Assembly: GCF_024197615.1 (NCBI RefSeq)
Contig: NZ_JAKUKE010000003.1
Coordinates: 913,717 to 977,716, forward strand
Direction of reading: 5' to 3'
From: Desulfuromonas sp. KJ2020
GTDB lineage: Bacteria > Desulfobacterota > Desulfuromonadia > Desulfuromonadales > SZUA-540
Length of the DNA stretch: 64,000 nt
In this document: positions 34,614 to 45,003 of the stretch, in pieces
Numbering within the stretch: position 1 is the stretch's first letter
Layout: each line of letters begins with the position of its first letter
Translations under genes and position numbers: made by a program
The notes under the pieces: generated by a model
What the model was told of the DNA's origin: nothing
The model's input: the letters and a program-made list of their open reading frames with translations, nothing else
Database searches by the model: none

Positions 34614-36233
34614 ATGCCGGAGTTCACGTACCAGGATCCCTTCCCCGTAGGTAAAGACACCACCAAATACTACAAGATCCCCGATTCGGAAAAATATGTT
34701 TCCGTCGCCAACTTCGATGGCAAGGATGTCCTCAAGGTCGATCCCGAAGCCCTCACGGTTCTGGCCAACCAGGCTATGAAAGACGTCTCCTTCCTACTGC
34801 GCCCCGAACACAACGAGCAGGTCGCCAAGATCCTGCGTGATCCCGAAGCTTCCCCCAATGATCGCGGCGTCGCCATGGCTTTTTTGCGCAACGCGGAGAT
34901 CTCGGCCAATTTTGAACTGCCTGTCTGCCAGGACACCGGCACCGCTACCATCGTCGCCAAAAAAGGCCAACAGGTTTGGACGGGCTGCAAGGACGAGCAA
35001 TATCTCTCCAAGGGCGTTTACAAGACCTACACCGAAGAAAACCTGCGCTACTCCCAGACGGTCGCCCTCGACATGTACAAGGAGAAGAACACCGGCACCA
35101 ACCTGCCCGCCCAGATCGACATCATGGCGACCGAAGGGGACTACTACAAGTTTCTCTTTATGGCCAAAGGCGGCGGCAGCGCCAACAAAACCATGCTCTA
35201 CCAGGAGACCAAAGCGCTGCTCACCCCCGAGAAGCTGGAGAAGTTCCTGGTCGAAAAGATGAAATATCTCGGCACCGCCGCCTGCCCGCCCTACCACATC
35301 GCCTTTGTTATCGGCGGTACCAGCGCCGACGCCTGCATGAAGACCGTCAAACTGGCCACGGCCAAGGAACTCGATGGACTGCCCACCGAAGGCAATGAGC
35401 ATGGTCAGGCTTTCCGTGATACCGCCCTTGAAGCCAAGCTTCTGGAGGCCGCGCAGAAGCTCGGCATCGGCGCCCAGTTCGGCGGCAAGTATTTCGCCCA
35501 TGACGTCCGCGTCATCCGCCTTCCCCGCCACGGCGCCTCCTGCCCCGTCGGCATGGCGGTTTCCTGCTCCGCGGATCGCAACATCAAGGCGAAAATCACC
35601 CGCGAGGGCCTCTTCGTCGAAGAGATGGACCGCAATCCCGGTCGCCTCATTCCCGACCAGTATCGCGGCAAGCATGGCCACGGCACCCGCATCGACCTCA
35701 ACCGCCCCATGAAAGAGATCCTGGCCGACCTGTCCAAACTTGAAGTTGGCGCCCCCCTGCTCCTGCAAGGGACCATCGTGGTCGGCCGCGACATCGCGCA
35801 TGCCAAGTTCAAGGAAATTCTCGATTCCGGCAAGCCACTGCCCGACTATCTCAAGAACCACCCCATCTACTACGCAGGCCCGGCCAAGACGCCGGCTGGC
35901 AAGCCCTCCGGTTCTTTCGGGCCGACCACGGCCGGCCGCATGGACTCCTACGTCGATCTGCTGCAAGAGAACGGCGGCTCCATGATCATGATCGCCAAGG
36001 GCAACCGTAGCCAGCAGGTCACCGACGCCTGTAAAAAGCATGGCGGCTTCTACCTCGGTTCCATCGGCGGGCCGGCTGCCGTTCTGGCCGAAGAAAACAT
36101 CAAAAAGGTCGAATGCATCGATTTCCCCGAACTCGGCATGGAGGCCGTCTGGAAGATCGAGGTTGAAGATTTCCCTGCCTTCATCCTGGTGGACGACAAG
36201 GGCAACGACTTCTTCAAAAAGCTTGGCCTCTAA
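34614..36233 (+). CDS. Class I (iron-sulfur) fumarate hydratase
   Basis: A 539-residue homodimeric enzyme that interconverts fumarate and malate in the TCA cycle with an oxygen-sensitive [4Fe-4S] cluster. The three cluster cysteines are visible: C105 in [10 protein letters not shown]224 in TAACPPYH, C310 in GASCPVGM. The C-terminal domain holds [14 protein letters not shown] and [10 protein letters not shown]. Both halves are on one chain, as in FumA/FumB, not the split alpha/beta type. The ribosome site AAGGAGAG is strong and codon use is that of a highly expressed gene. Own promoter and terminator, so monocistronic. Confidence 0.96.
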   Translation: MPEFTYQDPFPVGKDTTKYYKIPDSEKYVSVANFDGKDVLKVDPEALTVLANQAMKDVSFLLRPEHNEQVAKILRDPEASPNDRGVAMAFLRNAEISANFELPVCQDTGTATIVAKKGQQVWTGCKDEQYLSKGVYKTYTEENLRYSQTVALDMYKEKNTGTNLPAQIDIMATEGDYYKFLFMAKGGGSANKTMLYQETKALLTPEKLEKFLVEKMKYLGTAACPPYHIAFVIGGTSADACMKTVKLATAKELDGLPTEGNEHGQAFRDTALEAKLLEAAQKLGIGAQFGGKYFAHDVRVIRLPRHGASCPVGMAVSCSADRNIKAKITREGLFVEEMDRNPGRLIPDQYRGKHGHGTRIDLNRPMKEILADLSKLEVGAPLLLQGTIVVGRDIAHAKFKEILDSGKPLPDYLKNHPIYYAGPAKTPAGKPSGSFGPTTAGRMDSYVDLLQENGGSMIMIAKGNRSQQVTDACKKHGGFYLGSIGGPAAVLAEENIKKVECIDFPELGMEAVWKIEVEDFPAFILVDDKGNDFFKKLGL

Positions 36234-36260
36234 CCATCGAGTAAAGATTGCTTTACCCTC

Positions 36261-36292
36261 AAAAAGCCCCGGAGATCACCCCGGGGCTTTTT
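36261..36292 (+). terminator. Intrinsic terminator of the fumarase gene
   Basis: AGCCCCGG and CCGGGGCT (extended by A-T pairs) enclose an eight-base loop and are followed by T-rich sequence, 28 bases after the stop. Confidence 0.9.
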
Positions 36293-36330
36293 CATGCCGC
36301 AAACCTTAGCAAAAGCACACGACAACGTCC

Positions 36331-36359
36331 TTGACAGGTTTGGCTTTTCCGGTTAAAAG
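36331..36359 (+). promoter_or_regulatory. Promoter of the Na/phosphate cotransporter gene
   Basis: Perfect TTGACA at 36331-36336, a 17-base spacer and TAAAAG at 36354-36359, about 50 bases before the start codon. Confidence 0.5.
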
Positions 36360-36411
36360 GCATGGCGTAACCTAGTACACCAACAGCCAAAACGATTGAG
36401 AGACCTACCCT

Positions 36412-38097
36412 ATGCTCGAACCTTTTAAGATGACCTACACGGTCCTGGGCGGCCTCGGAATTTTCATCCTCGGGATGAAATATCTCTCCGACAGCCTGCA
36501 GATGCTCTCCGGCGGCCTCATCCGCAAAGCGATCTCCTCCCTGACTTCCAACCGCATCCTGGCGGTGATCGTCGGCTTGTCCATCACGGCCTTTGTACAG
36601 TCTTCCTCCATCACCACCGTCATGGTCGTCGGCCTGACCAATGCCGGGCTCATGCAGCTGAGCCAGGCCATAGGGGTTATCCTCGGCGCCAATATCGGCA
36701 CCACCATCACCGGCTGGATCCTCGCAGTCAAGGTGGGTAAATATGGCCTGCTGCTGGTCGCTCTCGGCATCTTTCCGATGCTTTTTTCCAAGAACGAGAG
36801 AATCTCCGCCATAGCCAAGGTTTTTGTCGCTCTGGGTCTTATCTTTTTCGGCCTGGAGATCATGAGCGACGCCTTTAAACCTTTGCGAACCCATGAGGGC
36901 TTCATGAACCTCATGCTGCTGCTGGATGCACAGTCGCTGTTGAGCCTGCTGGGTTGCGTCGCCATCGGCTGCGTCATGACCATGATCGTGCAGAGCAGTT
37001 CCGCCATGTTGGGCATTACCATCGCCCTGGCCTCCACAGGGGCGATCCCCATTCACACCGCTATCGCTCTGGTCATGGGTGAGAACATCGGCACCACGAT
37101 CACCGCCCAGCTCGCCGCCATCGGCAGCACCGTGGCGGCCCGGCGAGCCGCCATGGCCCACAGTACCTTCAATGTCCTTGGGGTTTTCATCATCATCACC
37201 ATATTCTCCCCCTTTGTCGGGCTGGTAGAAATGCTCGTGCCTGGTTCCGCCGATTTCATCAACGCTGAAGGCAACCACCCTTATGCGGCGGCCCATATCG
37301 CTCTAGCCCATTCCATGTTCAACGTGACCGCCACCCTGGCGATGTTGCCCTTTCTCAAACAACTGGAGCGTCTTGTCGTCCGCATCATTCCTGAAACGGG
37401 TGGAATAGAAAAGGGGCCGTTCAAATACATCGGCCCGCCGGGCAGCATGCCTGTCGCCATGGGAACCTCCATGGTGCTGCAGGAACTGATACGCATGCAT
37501 ACCAGAGTTCACAAGGCTCTTCGTCACGTGGGAAGCCTGCTTCATCGCGATCTTAAGGGCAGGGATCGCTTTTACCAGAAAGTGAAGGAAATCGAGCAGC
37601 AAACAGATGTTATGCAGCATGAGATCACGACCTTCACTGTTACCCTCATGCAGGCCGGCAAAGCAAGCAAGGAACAGTCCGACATGGCCTATGGCTACGT
37701 GCGGGCGGCCGACGAGCTGGAATCTATAGCTGATTACACAGCCTCCATCTGCTCTTACATGAAACGCCTGGAAAAGCATGAACTGGACTTCAGCGATGAC
37801 GCCTGGAAAGACCTCATCCGCTTCCATCACGAAGTGCTGGTTTTCTACAACCACGTCAGCGACTCCTTTAAGGAGGAAAAGCCCACGGATGCGGCCAGTA
37901 TCCGCCAGGAGGCCAGTCGGCTCAATGATCTGGCGGACGAGATACGCAACGCGCATCTCGCCCGCACCAAGGCCGGTGCCTGCGGCGCCCTGCCAGGCCT
38001 GACTTTTAGCGACATGGCGGTGGCTTTGCGCCGGATCAAGAACCATACGGTCAACCTGCACGAAGCTCTCTGCTTCGAGACAACCCCCGAAGCCTGA
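36412..38097 (+). CDS. Na/Pi cotransporter with PhoU-like tail
   Basis: A 561-residue inner-membrane protein of the NptA/YjbB (COG1283) family. The transport half has the two inverted QSSS repeats (FVQSSSITTVMVVGL and IVQSSSAMLGITIAL) each followed by GANIGTTIT or GENIGTTIT, the signature of sodium-phosphate carriers. From about residue 345 a soluble helical PhoU-like domain follows (HKALRHVGSLLHRD to the end). Family members move phosphate in or out with sodium. No phosphate regulon gene is near. The ribosome site is weak; a second ATG six codons in is possible. Confidence 0.92.
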   Translation: MLEPFKMTYTVLGGLGIFILGMKYLSDSLQMLSGGLIRKAISSLTSNRILAVIVGLSITAFVQSSSITTVMVVGLTNAGLMQLSQAIGVILGANIGTTITGWILAVKVGKYGLLLVALGIFPMLFSKNERISAIAKVFVALGLIFFGLEIMSDAFKPLRTHEGFMNLMLLLDAQSLLSLLGCVAIGCVMTMIVQSSSAMLGITIALASTGAIPIHTAIALVMGENIGTTITAQLAAIGSTVAARRAAMAHSTFNVLGVFIIITIFSPFVGLVEMLVPGSADFINAEGNHPYAAAHIALAHSMFNVTATLAMLPFLKQLERLVVRIIPETGGIEKGPFKYIGPPGSMPVAMGTSMVLQELIRMHTRVHKALRHVGSLLHRDLKGRDRFYQKVKEIEQQTDVMQHEITTFTVTLMQAGKASKEQSDMAYGYVRAADELESIADYTASICSYMKRLEKHELDFSDDAWKDLIRFHHEVLVFYNHVSDSFKEEKPTDAASIRQEASRLNDLADEIRNAHLARTKAGACGALPGLTFSDMAVALRRIKNHTVNLHEALCFETTPEA

Positions 38098-38108
38098 TTC
38101 TTTTCATT

Positions 38109-38147
38109 AAAAAAGGAAGGTCCTTTTAACCAGGGCCTTCCTTTTTT
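38109..38147. terminator. Bidirectional terminator between converging genes
   Basis: AAAAAAGGAAGGTCC (38109-38123) and GGGCCTTCCTTTTTT (38133-38147) pair over 15 positions with one G-U. A and T runs at both ends let it stop the cotransporter gene on plus and the histidine kinase gene on minus. Confidence 0.9.
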
Positions 38148-38178
38148 AGGGAATCGCGCAATTGTTCACCAGTTTGCT

Positions 38179-40974
38179 CTAAGCCTCAGGCGGCTCGCCC
38201 AGATCCGACGCCATAAAATCCACCAGACTTTTTTCTACCCTCTCCATCTCATCCTGAAGTTGCTGCAGCAGTTCTTCCCCCGTTTTCATCTGCTGCGACT
38301 CAGCCAGGCTTTCGATCCTCTGCAGCAGCTCCACGGCCGCGCCAGCCCCGAAAATTCCCACGACCGATTTAAGCGAATGGGCTATTTTTTCGGCGCCTTG
38401 ACCGTCGCCTTGCCTGAAAGCATGGAGAAGATCATGAAGGGAGTGGGGATAATCATGTCGAAACTGGCCAACGAGATCCGCGAGAAAACGGCGGTCGCCA
38501 TTGACCGCATAAAGGAAATCGTCCAAATCGATTGCAGCCTGACTCCTTAACCTTGGCACCGGAAGGAGGCGCTCTACAGCGTTATAGAGCGCATCAACCT
38601 GAATCGGTTTAGTGACATAGTCATCCATGCCGGCATCCAGACATTTTTGGCGGTCAGCCTTGGTCGCATGGGCCGACAGACCTACAATAGGCAGGTGTTC
38701 CCCTCGTGTTTTCTCGGCTTCTCGAATGAGGCGAGTCGCCTGCAAACCATCCATGCCAGGCATCTGAACATCCATCAGGACAAGATCAATGCCCCCCTGT
38801 TCAATCAGCGTCAAGGCTTGGCTGCCATCGGAAGCAAGGCGGACAGTCCACCCCCGCTTTTCCAGGAGAGTTCTGGCGAGCAACTGATTAACGCGGTTGT
38901 CTTCGACCAAAAGGATGCAAGCTGGAACAGGAGCACAATACTCAGGGTTGACAGTCGGCATCTGCCTATCGATACCGATCTCCTGAGGCTGAAAGTTTTC
39001 GATGATGGCGTTAAAGAGTTTTGAGGGTTGAATTGGTTTGACCAGGCAACTTCCCGCCTCCCTCGCCCAGGAGACCTCAGCGTGGGACGAAATATCCGTC
39101 GAGGGGAGCAAGAGGATGACATGATCCGGCAGGAGATTTTCCCGACGGAGACGCTCCACAACAGCCTTGCCCCTGATGTCCGGCATGTCTTCATCGATCA
39201 TCAACAACTGGAAGGGATGACCCTGGGCCGCGGCCTCCCGCAATGATTCGATTGCCTTGTCACCACCTGCAACATCAACTGTTTCGAGCCCCCATCCCGC
39301 CAGTGTTTCGGAGAGAAAGCGCCGACTGGTGTGATTGTCGTCGACAATAAGAGCTCTGATGCCCCCTAGATCGCAATGAGGGGTATGAGCCACCGAGCTG
39401 TCCTCAACCTCGGCCGCAGACAGAGAGAGGGCAAAGGAAAAAAGGCTGCCCTGCCCTACGTGACTTTCAACCTGGATCTGGCTCCCCATGGCTTCGATGA
39501 TCTGCTGGGAAATAGCCAGACCAAGGCCGGTTCCGCCATAGTTGCGGGAAACCGAGTTGTCCACCTGACTGAATTTTTGGAAGAGACGATCCAGGCGATC
39601 AGCAGGTATGCCTATTCCAGTGTCCTTAATGGAAAAACATAGGGTGTATCGACTCTTATCCGCCTCCACTTCCATCACGGTCACTTCGACCACCACCTCG
39701 CCCTGCACCGTAAACTTAACGGCATTGCCAACCAGGTTGGTCAACACCTGCCGGAGACGACTGGGATCGCCGACCAGAGTGAGGGGCACCTCTGGCGCAA
39801 TATGGCAAACCAGTTCAAGCCCTTTTTGGTGAGCACGCACGGCCAGAGCGCGGCAGGTGTCCTCCACCATGTCCCGCAGAGTAAAAGGACTTGCCTCCAG
39901 CTCCAGAAACCCCGCCTCGATTTTGGAAAAATCAAGAATATCATTAATAATCTTCAGCAAAGACTTGCCGGATGACCGGACCATTTCCAGATATTCCCGC
40001 TGCACGCGAGTCAGAGAGGTGTCCAAGGTCAATTCGGTCATGCCGATGATGGCATTCATGGGAGTGCGAATCTCATGACTCATCGCTGCCAGGAAATCAC
40101 TTTTGACCTGACTTGCCTCCTCGGCCCTCTCCTTGGCGCGCATAAGATCTGCAAAAAGGCTTCGATACGGATATCGTAGCGCCCCCCGAATCAGGGCATA
40201 ATAGATCAGAATCAGGGCCAGGAACTTGAAGACATGACCGAGATAATTAAAGAAACCATACACATCGGCATAGAGGGTAAAACTCATCTCGGCGAGAACG
40301 GTCAGAGCGAGCGATCCGACCAGCAACGGAACGATTCGTGAAGCAAACCGGGTACGACGGCGCCAGAAAAGGATACCTGCCGCTATTAAAAGAGCCGAAA
40401 CGATAAATTCGCTGGCGATCTTGAACGAGGTTAAGCCCTGACCAGCCACGAAACAGTCAGGAAACCAGCCCTGTACGATGGAAATCGTCAAAATCGTTGC
40501 AGCGGCCATGGAGCCAACAAGGGTTGAAGCCGCAGGTAGTGGTCTGCGGCCCACCAGCAGAGCGGCGGCGAGCAACCCCAAACCCTGAAAATAGCGAGCG
40601 GCAAGCCAGAACTGGGTGGGCTGATTGGAGTTCCAGACCGGGAAGACCCCCATCCCTTTATAGGCCAGGGTGTGCAAAAGATCGAGGCCGGCAACCCCTA
40701 GAAAGGTGCAGGCAATCATCAGCAACGGACCGCTGCGGGCAAAGGTGCGGGTGTTCCAGCCGATACTGAAAATCGTGATGGCAACCCCGACACTCAGCAT
40801 CTCGACGATAGTGTGAAAGAGAAGGTAGTTATGCTGGCTCAGAGGAAAAAGAGGAACGAGAATGGCGAGACAAAGTGTGAATTTAAGCAGAAATGTACGC
40901 AGAAGTTTTAATGATGACCCCGAGGGGGTGCCTTGATCTGCATTCAAAGATGCCGGATTGTCGGATAGTTTCAT
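38179..40974 (-). CDS. Hybrid sensor histidine kinase, MASE3-HisKA-HATPase-REC-REC-HPt
   Basis: A 931-residue membrane phosphorelay protein. Residues about 25-270 form a multi-helix sensor of MASE3 type ([30 protein letters not shown]). The phosphorylated histidine is H300 in [10 protein letters not shown]. The ATPase part has the N, G1 and G2 boxes ([28 protein letters not shown]). Two receiver domains follow, with aspartates in [11 protein letters not shown] and [13 protein letters not shown], then an HPt domain with H866 in AHSLKSVVG. All relay parts are on one chain, but no response regulator gene is adjacent, so its output is unknown. Monocistronic between terminators. Confidence 0.94.
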   Translation of the reverse strand: MKLSDNPASLNADQGTPSGSSLKLLRTFLLKFTLCLAILVPLFPLSQHNYLLFHTIVEMLSVGVAITIFSIGWNTRTFARSGPLLMIACTFLGVAGLDLLHTLAYKGMGVFPVWNSNQPTQFWLAARYFQGLGLLAAALLVGRRPLPAASTLVGSMAAATILTISIVQGWFPDCFVAGQGLTSFKIASEFIVSALLIAAGILFWRRRTRFASRIVPLLVGSLALTVLAEMSFTLYADVYGFFNYLGHVFKFLALILIYYALIRGALRYPYRSLFADLMRAKERAEEASQVKSDFLAAMSHEIRTPMNAIIGMTELTLDTSLTRVQREYLEMVRSSGKSLLKIINDILDFSKIEAGFLELEASPFTLRDMVEDTCRALAVRAHQKGLELVCHIAPEVPLTLVGDPSRLRQVLTNLVGNAVKFTVQGEVVVEVTVMEVEADKSRYTLCFSIKDTGIGIPADRLDRLFQKFSQVDNSVSRNYGGTGLGLAISQQIIEAMGSQIQVESHVGQGSLFSFALSLSAAEVEDSSVAHTPHCDLGGIRALIVDDNHTSRRFLSETLAGWGLETVDVAGGDKAIESLREAAAQGHPFQLLMIDEDMPDIRGKAVVERLRRENLLPDHVILLLPSTDISSHAEVSWAREAGSCLVKPIQPSKLFNAIIENFQPQEIGIDRQMPTVNPEYCAPVPACILLVEDNRVNQLLARTLLEKRGWTVRLASDGSQALTLIEQGGIDLVLMDVQMPGMDGLQATRLIREAEKTRGEHLPIVGLSAHATKADRQKCLDAGMDDYVTKPIQVDALYNAVERLLPVPRLRSQAAIDLDDFLYAVNGDRRFLADLVGQFRHDYPHSLHDLLHAFRQGDGQGAEKIAHSLKSVVGIFGAGAAVELLQRIESLAESQQMKTGEELLQQLQDEMERVEKSLVDFMASDLGEPPEA

Positions 40975-41083
40975 AGGATTGTCTTCTCATGAGAGGTCGA
41001 TGCGACTATAGCAAAAAATGACCGAACGGCCAAACGGGAAACCAACCCGGGCATGTGACGACCTAAACCGTCTTTTAAAAGGA

Positions 41084-41130
41084 TACAAAAACGGCCAACC
41101 TCCACGCTGGGGAAGTTGGCCGTTTTTGTA
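41084..41130 (-). terminator. Very strong intrinsic terminator after the SPFH gene
   Basis: A perfect 16-bp inverted repeat (41084-41099 and 41115-41130) with a 15-base loop; the arms end in five A or T, so it can work on both strands. It stands 83 bases past the SPFH stop and isolates the kinase gene downstream. Confidence 0.88.
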
Positions 41131-41212
41131 TTCAAAACCGATGAACAGGCTGCCGTTTGTGAAAGTGGCAGGCTGAACCCTCTGCTACGTCAGCCTGTTG
41201 GCAGACAGTTCA

Positions 41213-42106
41213 TTACTTCATGCCTTTAAGTCCGAACATTCCCTGTAATGCAGCCGGCAGATCGGCCGGCAGGATCACCGTTTTGGCGTTCTCGGAGACA
41301 CCCAACTCCTGCAGAGCGGTGATATATTTTTCCCCCAGCAGATACAGCGCCGGCAGTTGTTCAGAACCAATGCCTTGCTGTACCAAAGCCAGAGCATCTT
41401 TGGTGGCGTTGGCCAGCACGATACGGGCTTCGGCCTGTCGACGAGACGCTTCCAGATCCCCTTCCGCCGCCAGAATCGAGGCTTGTTTTTTACCTTCGGC
41501 GGTTAGGATGGCGGCCTGTTTTTCGCCTTCTGCCTCGGTAATGGCCGCCCGACGAATCCTTTCGGCAGCGGCTTGCCGTTCCATGGAAGCCTGCATGGTG
41601 GATGACGGCTTGATGTCCTGAATCTCGATACTTTTGACCGTCAGACCCCAATCTTCCAGATCCGTCGAAATGGCCTGAATGAGTCTGACTTTGATCTGTT
41701 CACGGGAGCTGAGCGCATCATCGAGGTCCATTTGGCCGATAATGGCACGCAGATTGGTCATGACCAGGTTGCGGGTGGCGTGCTCGTAATGATCGATCCC
41801 GAAAATAGCCTTGTGAGGGGTATGGATGTTGATGAAGGCAATGGCGTTGGTAATGATCACCGCATTATCCCGCGTGATGACTTCCTGACTGGGAATATCT
41901 AGGGAGATGTCTTTGCGTGTGACCTTGGCGGCGATGGTGTCGATGTAGGGGATAATGATGTTCAAACCCGGCTTCAGTGTCGATTGATACTTGCCGAGAC
42001 GCATAATGACAAATTCGTAGCCCTGCGGGACAATCTTGACTCCGGCGGAGATGGTGATGACAACAAGCAACAAAATGGCGCCAATAATAATCAGTGCGAT
42101 ATCCAT
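41213..42106 (-). CDS. SPFH-domain membrane protein, QmcA type
   Basis: A 297-residue stomatin/prohibitin-like protein: one N-terminal membrane helix (IALIIIGAILLLVVITISAG), the SPFH domain (VPQGYEFVIMRLGKYQSTLKPGLNIIIPYID), and a long alanine/glutamate-rich coiled coil (ERIRRAAITEAEGEKQAAIL) that drives oligomer formation. Such proteins organise membrane microdomains and can modulate FtsH. The ATG at 42106 has AAAGGA seven bases upstream. It follows the NfeD gene by 102 bases, the usual QmcA-NfeD pairing. Confidence 0.92.
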   Translation of the reverse strand: MDIALIIIGAILLLVVITISAGVKIVPQGYEFVIMRLGKYQSTLKPGLNIIIPYIDTIAAKVTRKDISLDIPSQEVITRDNAVIITNAIAFINIHTPHKAIFGIDHYEHATRNLVMTNLRAIIGQMDLDDALSSREQIKVRLIQAISTDLEDWGLTVKSIEIQDIKPSSTMQASMERQAAAERIRRAAITEAEGEKQAAILTAEGKKQASILAAEGDLEASRRQAEARIVLANATKDALALVQQGIGSEQLPALYLLGEKYITALQELGVSENAKTVILPADLPAALQGMFGLKGMK

Positions 42107-42208
42107 GATTTTTCCTTTAACTGGAGCGATAATAGGACCCGCCGCAAACAGTCTCGGCGTCAAATGGCGTGGTCAGAACAAACGTGTTTAAACTAGAAGC
42201 ACCGTCTC

Positions 42209-42697
42209 TTAGTGAACCTTCTCAACTTTGAGAATTTTTCCATCCCCCGTGCGATCTTCCTCTCCCCCGACTGAAACCAATACGGCCACCACCCGGAGAC
42301 GGTCCCCGGTGTTGATCGGTTCATCGGCCGTATACGCCCAGGATTCGTAGCCAAGAACGGGGACAGAAAAAACCACGCGACCGCTCTCCCCGGGAACCAG
42401 GGCTCTGGTGGCGGCAATGCCGGTCTGGCCGACGGCGAGGTTCTCATCCATCGCGGAGGATAAGTTTCTTTGGCGCGGGCGAAAATAGCGAAACCACCCA
42501 AAGGTGAAAAAAATACTGGAGACGGAAAAGACCAGCAACTGCCATTCAAGAGCCAGGCCTGGCAGAACCGCCACTAAAAGACCGGTTAAAAGGGCCCCCA
42601 GGCCGAACCAGAAGATGGTAAAGGAAGGAACCACCAGTTCAAGAAGCACCAGAATGATCCCCACCAGAACCCAATGCCACCAGAGTAGAGTTGTCAT
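42209..42697 (-). CDS. NfeD-family membrane protein (YbbK-like)
   Basis: A 162-residue partner of SPFH proteins. Three hydrophobic segments (HWVLVGIILVLLELVVPSFTIFWFGLGALLTGLLVAVL and LLVFSVSSIFFTF) precede a C-terminal OB-fold beta-barrel (GQTGIAATRALVPGESGRVVF). This is the short form without the ClpP-like protease domain. GAGG lies seven bases before the ATG. Probably forms a complex with the following SPFH protein. Confidence 0.9.
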   Translation of the reverse strand: MTTLLWWHWVLVGIILVLLELVVPSFTIFWFGLGALLTGLLVAVLPGLALEWQLLVFSVSSIFFTFGWFRYFRPRQRNLSSAMDENLAVGQTGIAATRALVPGESGRVVFSVPVLGYESWAYTADEPINTGDRLRVVAVLVSVGGEEDRTGDGKILKVEKVH

Positions 42698-42797
42698 TGC
42701 CCCTCAACTTTAAAAATCCGTGAATTATCCATTGGCTGCGCCGGCATGATTCCACAAACCTGCCGGCAATACCACATAATTCGGACCGACCTGCCAC

Positions 42798-43619
42798 TCA
42801 TGCCTGGCAGGAGGGACAGAAATAAGTGGAGCGGCCCGCCTGCACGATTTTGGTTATAGGCTTTCCGCATCGGGAACAGTTCTGGTTCTCACGGCCGTAG
42901 ACAGCGAAAACAAATGGGAAATATCCCGGCTTTTCTCCGGTCACCGGTTCGTAAAAACGGTGAAGAGACTGTTGACCGCTCTCGATCGCACGGCTCAGAA
43001 CTTTCTTCACGGCCACGGAAAGGCGATCGCATTGCACGCGAGTCAGTTGACCGGCGGCTCGCAAGGGCGATATCCCGGCCGCAAAGAGGGCTTCATTCGC
43101 GTAGATATTGCCGAGGCCGGCCACGACCTTCTGATCCATGAGGACATTCTTTACCGGGGCCGATCGACCGCTGAAACGATCCTGCAAAAATGCACCGTCT
43201 ACTCTCGCGTCATCGGGTTCAGGACCGAGATCAGCCAACAGAGAGTGGCACAAGGGATCACCCTCGACCCATAAAAACGACCCGAAGCGACGCACATCGT
43301 TATAACGCAGACAGATATCGTTTTCAAAGACCAGATCCAGGTGATCATGACGATGGGCCGGGCTATCGGGGGAAACCATCCGAAAGAAGCCGCTCATACC
43401 CAAATGGACCAGCAAGGTGCCAGCACTCATCCGCAGCAGCAGAAATTTGGCACGGCGCTCCACTCTATGCACCACCTGGCCAGGCAGAATATGTACAAGC
43501 CGGGGATCGACCGGCCAGCGCAAATCCGCGTTGCGCAAGACCACATGGCGCACCTGCCGGCCCTGGATGGCGGCGCTTATTCCCTGACGGGTGATTTCGA
43601 CTTCAGGCAGTTCCGGCAT
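42798..43619 (-). CDS. mutM: Formamidopyrimidine-DNA glycosylase
   Basis: A 273-residue repair enzyme that removes 8-oxoguanine and ring-opened purines and nicks the strand. The catalytic N-terminus PELPEVE demands the start at 43619. Also seen: the conserved lysine in RRAKFLLLR, the H2TH motif with GLGNIYANEALFAAGI, and the zinc finger CSRCGKPI to RSTYFCPSC with its DNA-binding arginine. The start is one base after the symporter stop and lacks its own ribosome site, so it depends on translational coupling. Confidence 0.96.
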   Translation of the reverse strand: MPELPEVEITRQGISAAIQGRQVRHVVLRNADLRWPVDPRLVHILPGQVVHRVERRAKFLLLRMSAGTLLVHLGMSGFFRMVSPDSPAHRHDHLDLVFENDICLRYNDVRRFGSFLWVEGDPLCHSLLADLGPEPDDARVDGAFLQDRFSGRSAPVKNVLMDQKVVAGLGNIYANEALFAAGISPLRAAGQLTRVQCDRLSVAVKKVLSRAIESGQQSLHRFYEPVTGEKPGYFPFVFAVYGRENQNCSRCGKPITKIVQAGRSTYFCPSCQA

Positions 43620-43620
43620 A

Positions 43621-44982
43621 TCAGGGCCTGAACCAACCGATCTGATTGAGCAGTACCAAGGCAACAGCGCCCGGAGCGACATATTTTATTAAAACGTGCC
43701 ACACCGGGTAGAGCCAGGGCCGATCCTTACCGCCGTCAAGGGCATCCTGCCGCCTGGAGCCTTTCCAGAACCAGCCAGCATAGACGGCGACGAAAAAACC
43801 ACCGAGCGGCAGCAGATAGGAAGAAACGAGGGCATTGACGAAATCAAAGAAGGTCTGTCCGAAAAAGGGGGTAAACTCAGCGAGGCGGTTGAAGGAAAGA
43901 GCCGAGGGAATCCCGACGACGAAGGCGGCGCCGCCCAGTAACAGGGTAGACGCCCCCCTCCCCCAGCCTTTTTCGTCGACCAGGTACGAAACCGAGACCT
44001 CAAGCATGGAAATGGAAGAGGACAAGGCGGCAAATGAGAGAAGGAGAAAGAAGAGAACCGCGAGGACGGAACCAAAAGGCATCGTGGAAAAAACGATGGG
44101 AATGGTCTGAAAAACGAGACCTGGCCCGCTGTTCGGTTCCAGGCCGGCGGCAAAAACGACGGGAAAAATTGCCAGCCCGGCCAAGAGGGCGACCATGATG
44201 TCGAGCAAGGTGATCCGTACGGACAAAGAGAGCAGATCGGCCTTCTGGTCCAGATAGGACCCATAGGTGATCATGGTGGCAGCACCCAGTGAAAGCGTGA
44301 AAAAAGCGTGGCCCAAGGCATCCAGAAGTGCAGTGGGGGTGAGTTTGGCAAAGTCGGGCCAAAACATGAACTCAAGACCAGCCCTGGCTCCCGGCGAGAG
44401 CATGCCGCGCAGAAAGAGCAGCAACAGCAGCAGAAACAAAAGCGGCATCAGGATTTTACTCCAGCGTTCGATACCACCGCGCACTCCGCCAATCACGATG
44501 CCAACGGTAGCCACCAGAAAGCTCCCTTGCCAAAAAACAACCTGGGCCGGCGATGAAACGAGTTGACCGAAAAGTGCATTGATTTCTTCCGCACTGCGCC
44601 CTTGGAAGCCACCGGAAGCGGCCTGCAGGACGTAATCGAAGCTCCAGCCTGCCACGACGGCATAAAATGACAGCAGCAGAAAAGAAGAGCACACTCCCAA
44701 CCAGCCAATAAAACGCCAACGAGTCCGTTTTTTCTCAAGGACAGCAAAACAGCCAACGGCGTCTCTCTGGCCGCGTCGGCCAATATGCAACTCGGCCATC
44801 ATGATCGGCAGACCAACCAGCAGGATACAGACCAGGTAGACGAGGACAAAGGCGCCACCGCCGTTCTGGCCGGTAATGTAGGGAAACTTCCAGATGTTGC
44901 CAAGGCCTATGGCGCTGCCGGCCGCCGCCAGGATAAAACCAAGGCGGCTGGCCCACTGCGCCCGTGCGCCAGAACCCTTCAT
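43621..44982 (-). CDS. Neurotransmitter:sodium symporter family transporter
   Basis: A 453-residue LeuT-fold permease, about 11-12 helices. Helix 1 carries the sodium and substrate motif GSAIGLGNIWKFPYITGQNGGGAF; helix 6 has ALGHAFFTLSLGAATMITYGSY. Bacterial members import hydrophobic amino acids or related amines with sodium. The ATG has AAGGAAG upstream. It follows the SEC-C gene by 21 bases and abuts mutM. With the ABC proteins upstream it suggests that this operon is busy with peptide or amino acid uptake. Confidence 0.93.
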   Translation of the reverse strand: MKGSGARAQWASRLGFILAAAGSAIGLGNIWKFPYITGQNGGGAFVLVYLVCILLVGLPIMMAELHIGRRGQRDAVGCFAVLEKKRTRWRFIGWLGVCSSFLLLSFYAVVAGWSFDYVLQAASGGFQGRSAEEINALFGQLVSSPAQVVFWQGSFLVATVGIVIGGVRGGIERWSKILMPLLFLLLLLLFLRGMLSPGARAGLEFMFWPDFAKLTPTALLDALGHAFFTLSLGAATMITYGSYLDQKADLLSLSVRITLLDIMVALLAGLAIFPVVFAAGLEPNSGPGLVFQTIPIVFSTMPFGSVLAVLFFLLLSFAALSSSISMLEVSVSYLVDEKGWGRGASTLLLGGAAFVVGIPSALSFNRLAEFTPFFGQTFFDFVNALVSSYLLPLGGFFVAVYAGWFWKGSRRQDALDGGKDRPWLYPVWHVLIKYVAPGAVALVLLNQIGWFRP

Positions 44983-45003
44983 CTCTCTTCCTTTATCACC
45001 TGT

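Noticed and set aside
34794-36041. Minus-strand open frame of 415 codons
   Set aside because: Antisense shadow of the fumarase gene; no recognisable domain.
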